From NCBI RefSeq assembly GCF_038396675.1, contig NC_088924.1, positions 33,488,501-33,552,500 on the forward strand: 64,000 nucleotides of DNA, in the 5' to 3' direction. The position numbers were made by a program, and so were the translations under genes. The notes under the pieces were generated by a model. It did not search any database. It was not told the DNA's origin and saw nothing but the letters and a program-made list of their open reading frames with translations. This DNA is from Hydra vulgaris (lineage: Eukaryota > Cnidaria > Hydrozoa > Anthoathecata > Hydridae). Each line of letters opens with the position of its first letter. Position 1 is the stretch's first letter. Positions 40,117 to 52,800 of this stretch are shown in pieces.

Positions 40117-42287
40117 TGTATACTTATAATAAACATTTCTAAACAATTTTATTCTGTAAGCCTATGTACTATCAGAGAATCTAAATATACCTGCAGCTTT
40201 TTTTTTTTTTAAGTTTACAATGTTGGTCGTGTTACATAACTCATAAGTTGTAATACATAAAGATAAGTCGTAATGCAATTACGTAAGTGATACAATTCAG
40301 CGTACTGACAATATAAAGCTAGGTTTCCGGCAGAAGATTATAAGCTTTCCGAAGATCATAAGGTTTCCGAAAGAAGATCAAGCTTCTCTTCCCAGAAAAA
40401 AAAACGCTTGTCTCAGAAGGGTTCTTATGTGGGTTCAGTGTGGGATTAATAGGAACCCACACAAAACCCATGAGGGACAAGTTTTTTTTTTCACTGGGTT
40501 AGTTTTATTGTTATATTAAAAACATAAATTAGTGCAATTTTTAATTTTTCTTCTTTATACATCTTTCACATATCTTTTTATAGTTGCGCACCATTTTTAA
40601 ACTTTTTATTTTATTTAAATGATTTAATTTGCCCATAAGATAACAATCTTATGGGCAAATTAAATTTTTTAATTTGCCTATAAGATTGTTATCTTATGAG
40701 AGACACGCAGTACGCCCAAATGCGTCCCATGAAAACTGTCCAATGCTGCCTAAACCCTAATTTTATAATATATTCCGTAAAATTTTTGTGAAAATTTTAT
40801 GTCTTGTTATTAAACTTTTTACTTCTATGGTAGAACATACTTCTTTTAATAAAAATGTAAAAAATAAATTTCTTGGAGAAGTAAGTTCCTTAGAAAATCC
40901 TTACGTTTAAAAATTTTAAAAATTAGATTAACTTAAGTTCAAAAGTCATAAAACATTTTGTAGAAAAGCTATATACATGTTTTCTTATAAAAAAAATTAT
41001 GTGACGATTACGTGCAAAAGTATTTCTAACCAACTAATGTATTTGTAAAACTTAGTTTATAAGTTTGCATTTTTTAAACTTTTGCATTTTCCTAAACTAC
41101 CCCTGTCCTAAACTGTTTCTTTCTCCCCTAAATATAAAAAAAGATAAATAACTTTTTATAACTCAAGAAAGAAAAAGTTGAACGACAAATAATTTCTAAA
41201 TACAAAATAAATGAGAGTTTATAATAATTCAAAAAAGTTGTGATCTTCTTACTGCCTTGCTGATAAAAAAATCAATAAAGCTTTTTTTATCTGTTTATCT
41301 ACTTAATTTTTTGTTTATATATGACAAATCATATCCTGTTGATAATTGTACGCATCACAATTGAGCTGATTGATGATTGGTTACTAAAAAAAAATGTTTT
41401 TTAAATATATAAATTCGAAAAGTTTTTTTAAAAAATATCTTCGAATATTTTTCCAAAACATACAAACAAACAAAAAAATCATCGAACGTTTTTCAAAAAT
41501 ATATTTTTATATCTATATAAATTGCTGAACTTAATAGTAGTAGTGTTAGTAGTGCCTTTTCGAGCGTGTTAGACACAGAACTCTTGGCAGCCATTGCAAC
41601 CGAGGTAATGGCGAGAAAGAGTTATTTTATAAGAAAATGTGAGCGAAAGTGTACGCAAATATCTAACGTACGTGAACTTCAAATTATGTAATGTTAAACA
41701 TAGTTTAACATATATCAAGTTTTACAGCTTGGCTTTTACTTGAAAATTGTATTGCGTCAACCTCTTTTTAATTTTTAATCTAAAGCATTCATTTTCGTTT
41801 TAAAAAATATTTATATATTGTTTTAAACTTTCGATTGTCAACGTGCCAGCAGAGCCGAGTGGTTAGCGTGCTGAGCATCTGAACAGAGTACCCGTGGTTC
41901 GAGTAAAACCACCGTATTTTTAATTTTTTTTTTAGGTCTTTAAAATACAAAATACTTGTGAAGTTTTATAGAGATTATATACAAACATATGTAATGATTT
42001 TATACACTTTAACAAACAAAAAGATTTTTAAAAAAGCTAAAAATTCTGAAAGCATTAAAAAACGGAGAGGGGGGGCGGTATTTGCAGCGTATGTGTCATG
42101 ATTTACTTGAAATACTTATGTTATTTTAGTTTTACATTTCAAGTTTTTTTACAACTAAGTTGAGTTTGTTCAAGAAAGATGAGTATATAATATGTTTATA
42201 TATAGAATATAAAATATATAGAACTGTAAAGTTGTTTTGTTTTGTATTTTAAATAACAAAAATTAAAAAATAAAGCAAGCTGATGAT
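40117..42287. other. No gene; foldback elements and one tRNA-like sequence
   Basis: At 40386-40498 an imperfect foldback has arms CCCAG-A9-CTTGTC type. At 40622-40665 a perfect 20-bp-arm inverted repeat (ATTTAATTTGCCCATAAGAT, 4-nt spacer) is followed by a partial third copy to 40708. Otherwise AT-rich without coding. Confidence 0.55.
41843..41918 (+). pseudogene. tRNA-like sequence (possible SINE head)
   Basis: GAGCCGAGTGGTTAGCGTGC resembles an A-box region and GTGGTTCGAGTAAAACCACC a B-box with a T-arm-like stem. The acceptor stem does not close, and a T-tract and A-rich DNA follow. It is a tRNA pseudogene or the head of a second SINE family, not a functional tRNA. Confidence 0.45.
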
Positions 42288-42499
42288 TTAACACCTTCGC
42301 TGCCTAGCTATTTTAAACTATGCTTAGTTTCTTTGCCAAGCCAAAATGCCTGCAATGATTAATTTTTGCCGAGGCTGTTTTTCGCGGTTTCATTATCATT
42401 GCTAAGGCTAGGTATCAACATTTCAATAAATAAAATATTTTTAATCTATAATAATTCTATACTATTCTTTATTCTGAATATAACTGACAAAAAATAAGC

Positions 42500-42570
42500 A
42501 CTACGAGTATACTCGTACTTTGGCAATGGAGAAAAAATTTTTTTCTCTAGTGCCGAAGTACGAGTTTACT
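42500..42570. repeat. Left subterminal palindromes of piggyBac
   Basis: CACTACGAGTATACTCGTACTTTGGCAATG at 42500 and a facing copy GTACGAGTTTACTTGTAAC at 42554 form an imperfect inverted pair related to the right-end array. Confidence 0.8.
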
Positions 42571-42612
42571 TGTAACACCGTAATGAGTATAACTCATTGC
42601 GGTGACTACACT

Positions 42613-43622
42613 TTATCAAGATGTAGTTGAGAATTTGAAAGTTGTAATTAAGAAACGTAAGATGTAATTTAGAACATGGAAGATGTAATTAAGAAATGTT
42701 AAATGTAAATTAGAAGATAAAAGTTGTAATTGAGAAGCATAAGATGTAATTTAGAACATGAAAGTTGTGAATAAGAAATCGTAAGATGTAATTTAGAAGA
42801 TAAAAGTTGTAATTGAGAAATGTTTATAATATAGATTATCAGAAAGAAGTTATTTGTATTTTTAGTTTTGTTGCTTTAGTTTACATTGCAATATTAGGTT
42901 TGATCCTATTTTGGCCAAGGTGGCGATATGGGTTGGTTTTCAATAAATAATAATATATAATCAATAAAATAAAAAAGTGATGAAAAAGGGATTTGTGGTT
43001 GGCGGTAACTCCATACCTTCCAAGAAAATTTAAATTTCCGCTAAGGACCAAATTGTATGCTGTCTTATATTTGACACCTAAAGTTTGCGCCAGAGTCACA
43101 AAATGACGATTGGGTCGTCATTTCGCTCAGCACATTCAATAACTCATTCGATGAAGATAAAATATAATGTTTTCTTTCAACTTATTCGGTTGTATGTATT
43201 TTATGTCTACAAATTGGACTAGGTGGTTCTGGTTGTTCCAAAAGTGGATGTAAGTAAATTTAGTGAAATAAATGCATGGATTTAGTTTAATAACAGACTT
43301 TCTGTTTATAGTGTATTGACAAGTAACACAATGACCTTTCAATACCATTACTGTATTACTGTCTTGCTGGTGCATACAAATGCTAAATTTGATATTATTA
43401 ACTTATTAAAATGCATGTACAAGAAGATTTTTTATAACGACCTTTAAGCTTACATTGTGAATTTGCAATTACAAATAATGTATTCTCATTTCTATATTTC
43501 TTAATTAGAACTTTTGTTTTTTCAATTACATATTGCGATTTCTTATTTACATGTTTGGTTTCTCAGTTGCATCTTACTTTTCTTAACTACAACTTTCAAG
43601 TTCTCAATTACATCTTGAAAAG
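42613..43622. repeat. Foldback made of two opposed arrays of a degenerate repeat
   Basis: The left array (42613-42825) repeats AAGTTGTAATTAAGAAACGT-like units of about 20-24 bp; the right array (43480-43622) holds the same units in reverse complement. The outermost parts match best (left TCAAGATGTAGTTGAGAA; right, reverse-complemented, TCAAGATGTAATTGAGAA). The 650-bp centre has two minus-strand open frames (42881-43099, 43136-43375) with no domain I recognise. The first contains LGVKYKTAYNLVLSG, which looks helix-turn-helix-like. Confidence 0.7.
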
Positions 43623-44022
43623 GTATAGTAATGTAGCTTATTTGATGCAATATAATTATAAATAGTGTTTCAATTTTTTTGCACATGCACGTGCACATTG
43701 GGAGTTATCATGAGTAAAAAAGGTAAGTTATATTTTGTTTTCTTAAAACTAAATTGTGTTTTTTAGACTTGAAGCTAAAATATATTTGATAACTACATTA
43801 TACTGCATGTTATTAAAAATGTGAAAAAATTTGATTTACACAACGTTTACAAAATGTTTTTAATATATTAAAAAACATTTTAGTATGCACTTCGAATTTT
43901 TTTACACAATATACTATTAATGTGTTTTATAGATTAGTAATTACTTTTTTATAAACAGACAATTTATAAATTTATCTATCTCATAAGCTCAACACAGATA
44001 TTCCACAATTGAATCAGCACAT

Positions 44023-45612
44023 ATGGTTATGGAAGATTGTGAGGATACTGAAGATGATGATATTGAAGATTCGGATTCATTTTTCGCTTATACTACTATG
44101 TCTTCGAGCTTAACTGTATCAGAATCAGGTTCTGAAGATAATAACACTGAAAAAAGTGATGGCAATCAGTTTACAGACGTTCATCCAGCAGCTACTGTAG
44201 AAGATTTTTTAATGCCGCCCAAAAGAGCTAGAACAACGGGTGGCCTTGCTTATAGACAAAATCAAAACAAAGCTCAACAGGTAGATCTTATAAGTAATAC
44301 TTTGCCTGACAAAACAACTTCTGAAACAAATCCATCTAAAAATTTAAACCAATGGAAAGATGAGCCGAATATTGTAAAACAAATCAATTTACTGCCGATC
44401 CTGGTTTAAAGATAAACATGGAGAGCATGAAACAATTAGATTTCTTTAGACTTTTTGTTACAGAAGAGCTTATAAATACTATGGTAGTTGAAACTAATCG
44501 CTACGCAACGCAAGACATAAATAAGTAGCGTCTCCTCAGAAGATGCTCACGTTTTAAAGATTGTAAATCAATTAATTCAGAAGATATGCGGCAGTTTCTT
44601 GGAGTTCTTCTTCATATGGGGTGATCACTTAAATATACAATGGATAACATCTACTGTTCTAATAAAAATATATCAATTGATTAGTCAATGATGCTTTGGA
44701 AGGGGCCTCTTGTATTTAGGCAGTATGTGAAAAATAAAAGACATAAGTATGGTATCAAGTTCTATAAGCTTTGCGAATCAGATGATATTGTACTGAAAGT
44801 AAAAATCTACTCTGGCGAGACAACTCTCGGTAAAAATTTGTTGGGTCAAACGGGAGCTATTGTTTTAGACTTAATGGAAAAATTTCTGGGAAAAGGTTAT
44901 CACCTGTACACCGATAACTTTTACAATTCTTTTGAGTTAACAAAGCATATGATAAATCAAAAAACATACATTTGTGGTACTTTAAGAACTGACCGAAAGT
45001 CAAATCCAAAAGAATGTACAAAGCAAAACTGAAACAGGGAGAATTTATAAGCAGCACCAGAGAGGGTGTAGTGGTTGCTAAATGGAAAGATAAAAGAGAC
45101 GTGCTAATGATCAGCAACTTGCATTCGTTGCAAATGATTGAAGTGACAAACAGGAGAGGAGAGAAGAAAATGAAATCCAATATAATAAAAGATTACAATC
45201 AATGTATGTCAGGAGTAGATAGGGCGGAAAAAACGGTGTCATATTATGATTGCCTAAGAAAGACAATTAGATGGTATAAAAAAGTAGCACTTCATCTCTT
45301 TGATACTTTTTTGTTCAATGCTTACTGTCTAAACAGCAAATATTGACTAAATAAAACAATTTCCTTGCTTAAGTTTAGAGAATTAATTGTTACAGATTTA
45401 TTGGGTGAACGTTTGAATGAAATTGTCATCAATAATAGCTTCCACTACTTGTTTTCAATACCACCAAATGAAAAGATAAAATTCCCAACAAAAACATGTT
45501 GAGTCTGCTCTAAAATAATACGTAAAGAAACACGATATGAATGTGCTGTTTGTGAAAATAGACCTCCGTTATGTATTGGCGAATGTTTCAGAATGTATCA
45601 TTCAAAAGAATA
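44023..45612 (+). pseudogene. piggyBac transposase, broken
   Basis: An acidic N-terminus (44023-44409) is followed by FFRLFVTEELINTMVVETNRYATQ (about 44440) and MRQFLGVLLHMG (about 44585). Then an internal deletion jumps to NISID-stop-SMMLWKGPLVFRQY (about 44670), where the first catalytic D survives but the next codon is TAG. GYHLYTDNFYNSFEL (about 44905) carries the second D. A frameshift near 45012 leads to NQCMSGVDRAEKTVSYYDC (third D) and RWYKKVALHLFDTFLFNAY. A C-terminal cysteine-rich finger at 45498-45612 reads CSKIIRKETRYECAVCENRP, continuing LCIGECFRMYHSKE. The deletion removes about 100 residues before the first D, so it is not active. Confidence 0.92.
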
Positions 45613-45845
45613 GGTATACACTTTAATTTTCATGAAATAAAATTGAAGCATTATTAATATTTTACTTTTATCTGTTTAAGCTATTTCTGTCTTTATCCGT
45701 ATTTAAATTAGGTTCCTTGGATTTTTAAAATAAAAACTTGAATCTAATTTTTTCTGAAATCAAATGTGAAGCTAAGAAAAAAGAAAAAAAAAAGTGAATA
45801 GACAAAGCCGGTCATGTACAAATATTACTTGAAATAAGTTAGTAT

Positions 45846-46008
45846 AACTACGAGTTTACTCGTAGTTGGCAAACTTATGACGTCGGCTTACTACGAGTAT
45901 TCTCGTAGTTGGCAAATATCAAAGTCTAATATCAAAGTTAACTACGAGTATACTCGTAGTTGGCAAATAAATGACGCCAACTTCCTTCGAGTATACTCGT
46001 AGTTGGCA
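45846..46008. repeat. Right subterminal array of 20-bp palindromes
   Basis: Four copies of ACTACGAGTATACTCGTAGT (first with GTTT, second with GTATTC, last with CTTCG changes), each followed by TGGCAAA or TGGCAGC, just inside the right end. They are probable transposase-binding sites. Confidence 0.88.
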
Positions 46009-46350
46009 GCGAACGTGTTAAACTTGCCACGAGGCGACCTTAACTTTTTTAAAACAGTAGGGGGTTTAAAAAGTAAGTTTTTTATAAGAACGTAATTGAA
46101 AATTTTACTTTTATACTTAAATTTTTATTAAATTAATTACTTTTTAAAATAATTAAAAGTTGAAATTATTTAATATTAATACAATAAAAAAATTTAGAGT
46201 TTTACAGCTATTTTACCACGCCCCCGTTAAATATTTTAAACCGAGTGCGCAACAACGACAGATTTTAGATAACCATTAAAATATTATCATGCTCCATTAT
46301 TTTTTGGCTTTATATACTTTTTGGCTGATCTCTTATCTAACTTTTAAATA

Positions 46351-46554
46351 AGGGGTCGTCCATAAATTACGCAACGCTAAATTTCATTAATGAACAAAAC
46401 AAAAAAGATCAAAATTTTCCCTCGCAGAATCGTATGTTAAATAAAAAATCATAATAGCTCATTAAGTTTAATGAAAATTGCCACCTAAAAGAACTGAAGA
46501 TCTCCTTCATTTTTAAAAATAAATTTAGCGTTGCGTAATTTATGGACGAACTCT
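46351..46554. mobile_element. MITE, Tc1/mariner type, TA-flanked
   Basis: Terminal inverted repeats of about 34 bp: left AGGGGTCGTCCATAAATTAC, right (reverse complement) AGAGTTCGTCCATAAATTAC, both continuing GCAACGCTAAATTT. TA lies on both sides (46349-46350, 46555-46556). 204 bp, no coding. Confidence 0.9.
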
Positions 46555-46556
46555 TA

Positions 46557-47773
46557 GCATTTTCTAGTTTTTAATGGTCTAAAATCTTCTTAGTTCTACT
46601 ACTTGTATAGCGTTGTGTACAAACGTCTGTAAGTGTAAACGTCTTTAGCATATGTTGAGTTTGCAGGCAGTATATGGAACAATTCGGTATATTAAATTTA
46701 TAAAAGTGACAAAACTTTTAAATTTTATTAATATTAATTAGAAATCTTTTTTGCTATATTAATATTTTTTTGCTATAAACATTACTATAATCATTATAGA
46801 TGTATACTATTATAAAATTTTTGCTATAAATACAGCAAGATTGAAAATTTTTCAAAATTTATATAGGGATGTCTTTAATCCTCCAAAACAACACTGGTGA
46901 GAGCACACTAAACCACTGAGCTATCAATGATATGCGTTATAAATCTCTTATAAGCTCTAGGTATGCTGAAAGGGTGCGCAAGTTAATTTTTTTGCTATTA
47001 AAGCAACTTTTTAAAATGAATTATTTTACGTAAAAATATCAAACTAAACAAATAATAGGTATGGAAATGATTGGTGTGGAATAGATAAGTTTAGAAATGG
47101 TAGATTTGGTAAAGACCCATATTTTATGGGTCCGGATAGCTACAAATATATATATAAGAAAAAAGTAATTTAATATTTTAAATTATATTTGATGGTGTGA
47201 AAAAATTAAATTGATTAAATTCATTGGTTTTGTAGAATAAATTAATTCATTATAAGAAACAAATAAAAAAAATAAAAAAACAATACTTTTAAAAAAAAAA
47301 CTGTTTTAAAATCTCAAATATTTTTACTTTCAATTCTCAAAAATTTTTACTTTATCATTCTTTTTTGAATTTTTTTAAATAAAAAATATTTTCACATTAT
47401 TCTTATTTTATTATATCATTAATTTGAGAAAATTGCTTTTAATAAAAATATTGTCATTTCTAATAATTAAATTATCCATTAATGTTGCTTTATAGAAAGC
47501 ATACATTACAATATGGTGTATACTATCAGTGGAATTTTTAGTGGTGGTGGTGGTGGGGATGGGGTTGGTTAATGTTGAAGTATTTTTGTGTTTTGTTTCA
47601 TATTTGCATCTTTGCATCTCCTAAAAAAAAAGAATAAAAGTCTTTCATTTCAGGTGCAGAATTTCAGGACTTTCATAATCTGGTGGGGGGGGGGGGGCTC
47701 ATACCACAGTTTTTTGCTTTTTATTAGTATTTCTAGTGAATGCTCTTATAAATATTTCATCTGTTGTGAGGTC
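46557..47773. other. No gene; G homopolymer at 47684
   Basis: AT-rich. A G-run lies at 47683-47697. A tRNA-like stretch on minus near 46930-46890 is too weak to call. Confidence 0.4.
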
Positions 47774-47925
47774 CAGGGCCGACGGTACGAGATTTGAAGT
47801 AGAGGGGCAATATCGTCAATTTTATAAAAAAGTCCTTTATATATGGAACTTTCTTAAAAAAAAAAAGTCCCTCAGAAAAAAAATGGGAGGCACGTCTCCT
47901 CCCCCTCCCCAGATTTTGTTGGCTC
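47774..47925. mobile_element. Short hAT-like non-autonomous element
   Basis: Starts CAGGGCCGACGG and ends in GTTGGCTC (reverse complement of the right edge CAGAGCCAAC). TGAGGTC occurs exactly on both sides (47767-47773, 47926-47932). hAT duplications are usually 8 bp; here 7 match exactly and the eighth differs. No coding. Confidence 0.55.
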
Positions 47926-47932
47926 TGAGGTC

Positions 47933-49827
47933 TGAAATGATTTCTTTAATATCTTTTGGTATAGAATATTATTGTCTTTGTTCTATTTTCATTTTCTGAC
48001 TTTTCTTTGGAAGAATGTGTTTTGAGCAGTTTTTTTTGACATCAACCCTATGCATTTTGAGATGATTTATCTATTTTTTTGTAGTGATGTCAAAACACTT
48101 TATAATTTTATTACACCGCCCTCATTGGGTTACTAATTCTTTAGCAATTATATTTTTTTGTTTTGCAGTGTGTTCTCATACAGTCAACATGGTTAAAAAC
48201 AAAGAGCTATTTGTTAATGTCAAAAAATCTGTTTAATCTACTGTTTTAAATACTTTTGCAGTTAATAGCTGTACTTTGAAAATTTATCTGCCAACAAATA
48301 TTCAAAGTAACTTACTACACAGTGAAAATAACACTGGTCTGCAGCTGTTTTGGTGCCGGAGTATTTGCAGCTAATTTTATATGAACTTGATGTCCTTAAC
48401 TCAAATATACCGTTAGATTTTGCCTTTCAGCTCAAGATATAACAATTTAGTGAAATATACATTGCAATTTTTTTAGTGAAATCCATGTATTAAATCAAAA
48501 AGGTAAACATGGAGTTTAGATTATTATATTATACAAACAATTCACTATATAATTACTTAGGCTGTTATTTTCTAACCCAGTGGTGTGTGTTGTCTCTGCG
48601 ATCCCAAAAAGCACGAGACGCAAAAATATTTGATATTGACACTTTGCTGTCCAAGGAGAAAGTTTGTCATTTTTAGGTCCACACAAACCACCCATTAATA
48701 TTCCTGATACTTTAGCTTTTCCAAGCATAAAGCAGTTGTTTTATGCTCCTAATATAAACCAGAACAGTCATAAAATCATATATAAAAGATATTTTTTGTT
48801 GTAGTAAACTTTTTTAGTTACCAAAGAAGAAAATTTGTGTTCACCCGTAACCCGTGTGAAAACTTGCGTGCACCCAAAACCCGTGTGAAAACTTGTGTGC
48901 ACCCAAAACCCGTGTCCATAGAAAACTTTTTCCCTTCTGTTTTGTCGTTATTATCATGCTCATATTCAAAAAAATGTCTTTCTTCCGCAGAGTTTTTAAA
49001 AAATGTAAATCTTTTATATTTTAAAATGCCTAAAATTGGTTGAAATCGGTTTGAAAAGAAAATGATATATCAATCGAAACTAAATCATAACGGCTGTTAT
49101 CGTCAAATCCAACTTGCCTAAAGTTTTAAGTCAGGCAATTGTTATTTTTTTAGATGAAAACGTTTTAAGAGTTCTTTTTGATAATTTATATAGTGATAGA
49201 GAACCGACGAAGATTTCGACATAAAATTTTAAATATAAAATAAATAATATGAAAAGTATTAAGTGTTTCCAAGATATGTTTCAAAACATTTTTATCATTT
49301 TAATATTTATTCTTTTTGAATTTTTTTAATAAAAAAATCTTGTGGAAAACAACCATAGGTTGGTCAAAAAGAATTAAAAAAAAAAACATTAAAAAAAAAA
49401 GAATTTTAGCTTTAACGGACGTCTAACGTAAACAATAAACTTTTGTCATTATTTTTAAAGAAAAAAAAGGGATCAGGTTTCTATTTTTGCGCAAATAGAT
49501 GTCCTTAATATAAAAAAATAAATTCGGTCATTTTTATTTATAAACTCTGTTGTTTCTTCAAAGTTCTTCTTTTTTTTTTTTATCAAAAGGTTAAGAAAGT
49601 TCTGTTTTGGTGTTGACTTTATTAGAAACTTAGTATCTATTAGTAGTACCGATTTTATTTTAAAAAACTCTGACGTAAAAATTAAACAAATATGTATGTC
49701 ACGCGCTTGAACACTGATTTATGCATCGTTGAAAAATGCTGTTTGTTACAACCGCGTTTTAAATAAACAATAAAATAAGTTATCTTTAATTTTTTAAATC
49801 AGATTTTTTATAATAGCGTATTTTGAC
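47933..49827. other. Upstream region of the DUF885 gene; 29-bp minisatellite at 48842-48917
   Basis: Three near-identical copies of a 29-bp unit (CACCCAAAACCCGTGTGAAA plus ACTTGTGTG). No coding sequence is recognised. Promoter position cannot be fixed. Confidence 0.5.
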
Positions 49828-52800
49828 ATGAAAGTGTTAAATTTTTTAAAGCACAACGTTGCAAAAATATTGGCTGCAGTGTTGTGCACTGTTTCTTTAG
49901 TTGTACTGATTGTAGGAGTTCTCAATTATAATGTTATGTGTCCAAAAAAGAGCGATAACCAAAATCTCATTGATTTTATTTCTAAAATAAAGAAAATTTA
50001 TTATCAATCTTATCCTCAAGAAACAGTTTACGATCCAGATGTCACGTTCGCATCAGTTTTAAATAATTTTACACCTTATAATCCAAATCCAATTCAGCTT
50101 AAATCTCTAACTGATCTAGCAAAAAGTTTAAAGGACGAGTTGAAAAATCTCAAGTTGGATGTCACGAAAATGGCGCATCGTGAAAGAAAGGCGTACGCCC
50201 AAGTAACTCATTTTTTGGAAAGTATTTTCGGAAATCCTTTTGATGGAAACTATTATGCAGGTGTTTGGATGATGGGTCCAAACTATTTTTGCTGGCAACC
50301 TATTTGCAGTATTGGTTCCAACCTAAAGGAACATTTTTCTTTTGAGTTCTCACCCAAAACAATTGCCCATGTGGAAAAAATTATTGAGAGTATAAAAAAT
50401 CACAAAACTATTCTTACACAATACAATGAAAACTTAAATTATGGCATTCATGCCGGCATGGTAAGAGCTGTTGATGACTGTAACGCTGGAAATAACGCGT
50501 TTAGACAAAAATTTCCTAAAACAGTTGAAAAGGGAGCGACTGGTAAAAATTATTTAAAAACTTGTTATGTGATTTTTTGTTGTATAAGTAAATTGGATGA
50601 ACTTGTTTTCTAGATAAATATTGTTTGTTACAGGGATACGAGAAGAATCGTTTACTCAAAACTTATTAAATGAGAAGTTTTATTCTAACCTGAGCGGTGA
50701 AGACCACCTCAAATTTCAAGAACAATACAAAGAAAACATCTTATCTAAAGTATCTAACACTCTAGTTGAATATTTAGGTAAGCCGTTGCATGCATTGATA
50801 ACTTATCTAGATAAAAACTATACCCGCTATTGTGTACCTTCGTCAGTATCAAGCGGACTTGGAAACTTACCTTTAAACTATGTCTGGAAAGATGGAATTC
50901 AGACAAACATTACAACAACGCAATCATTACCAACAGGGGAAAAACTTGATGGAAAAAAGAGCTACAAAATGATTTTACCGTACTTTACAACAACTAATCG
51001 GTACTCACCAGAAGATATAAACGAGCTTGGTTTAAACCAAACAAATATTCTATTTAAAAGAGCTATTATTTTAGCGAAACAAATTACAAAGAAAAATGCC
51101 GAAGATGATGCAATTAAAACATTTATTGAAGACTTAAATGACCCAAAACACTTTTTTAATACATCGTTGATACCAGAAAGTGAAAATGGAAACGAAGGTG
51201 CAAAAAAATGTAAAAATATGGCTACGGCAAAAATTAACTGTCCCGTACGGTAATGTAATTTAAAAAGCTAAAGACAAGTAACTTAATTTGTGGATAATCC
51301 TCACAACTTGTGGATAATCCTCATAAATTGTGGATAATCCTCACAATTTGCAAGCTAATAGAAAAAATTTTATATGAAAAACATTTTTTTTTTGTTATAT
51401 TTGTAATTTTATCATTCTAGGTACAACGCAATGAATGAATGGTTTAAGTATGTCCGTGAGTTATTAGCTATTATTGATCCAATGACAGTGTCAATGTTTA
51501 ACATGGTAGGAAAGCAATCAACAACACCTAATTGTCCTCTTAAAATGGTAGCAAACTTTAACCCTTCAAGTGGTTCTCAATCTTATCAATCTTCTGGTTC
51601 AGATTGTAAAATGCCATGTCAGTACAATCTTCCATTTTTTTTAGAAAGACCAGGTCCGAAATATAGCGCTTTCTCAGTTGCAGGACATGAGGGGAGACCA
51701 GGACACCATACACAGGTTTTAATCTCATTTATAAAAACCAATTTTGTTTTTAGTATGAAGACGTTTATTAGTTATAAATGCGTTTACAATTATTATATTA
51801 TTATTTTGATAATAAAATAATTCTACGTTTGTTAATTTAAAGGTTCAAGGTTTCTATGAACATTTTTTAACGTCAGGCGATGAAAAAGATGTTATTGATT
51901 GGCTTGATGCGAGCACTTACTTTACTGCATTTACTGAAGGGTGGGCGTTGTACGCCGAAAATCCTCTATTAGCACAGGAGACAACATATTACCAAAGTAA
52001 CCCTCTTCAAGAGTATGGGATGGTAAAATGGCAAATATGGAGAGCGCTAAGATTGATTATTGACACTGGATTGCATTATAGAAGTAATGTTCACTTTATT
52101 GCTATATTGGAGGGCTAGGACTAATAGATAGATTGGGCCGGGACGAGAGGAATGCTAACTTATTATTATAGACAAAACTACAAGGGAGAAAAGCTTCAAG
52201 AGACTTCAAGAAATGAATTTTATTTAATAAGGAAAAAATATTTAACTTTTACAATAACATTTATGTCTTTTTTATTTAGATTTAACTCAAGATCAATCTT
52301 TGGATTTGTTTAGAAAATATGCATGGGATTTCACTGACAAATCGTTAAAAGATACTATCCGGTATATGAGTGGCCCTGGTCAAGCCACAGCATACATGAT
52401 TGGGCAACTAGTAATTTGGAATATCAGAAATACTACAGAAAACAAATTTAAAAAAAATAATGTTACATTCAATGAAAAAGAATTTCATTATCATCTTTTA
52501 TCTCAGGTATCATATAATTTTTAATCTCTTTTTATTACAATTATCTCTTATTTATTAGAATTATTTCCTATTTATTACAATTATCCCCTATTTATTACAA
52601 TTATCTTCTATTTATTACTATTTATTAGAATGTTTTCTAAACATTCATTAATATAGATTGATGAATTGATTGTTACAGCCTTGGGAGTGCGAAACAATGG
52701 CTCGGACATACCACGGTCAGATATGGCTATCCACATTTATAATTTTTTTGGAAATTTCTCTTTTCCTATAAAACGAACACTTTCTGGGCATATCTTTTTA

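Larger units (their letters stand above)
42292..46017 (+). mobile_element. piggyBac element, complete ends, internally deleted gene
   Basis: TTAA flanks both sides (42288-42291, 46018-46021). The ends are inverted: left CACCTTCGCTGCCTAGCTA, right (reverse complement) CACGTTCGCTGCCAACTAC. Subterminal palindromic repeats lie on both sides. The transposase (44023-45612) has three catalytic-region blocks but stops and an internal deletion. A roughly 1-kb foldback (42613-43622) sits between the left end and the gene. Confidence 0.9.

Noticed and set aside
42881..43375. Two minus-strand open frames as a host gene
   Set aside because: They sit between opposed repeat arrays inside piggyBac, with no recognisable domain beyond a weak helix-turn-helix look; left as part of the foldback.
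46880..46940. tRNA-like sequence on the minus strand (ATAGCTCAGTGGTTTAGTGT)
   Set aside because: There is no convincing B-box or closing stem; a chance or badly decayed match.
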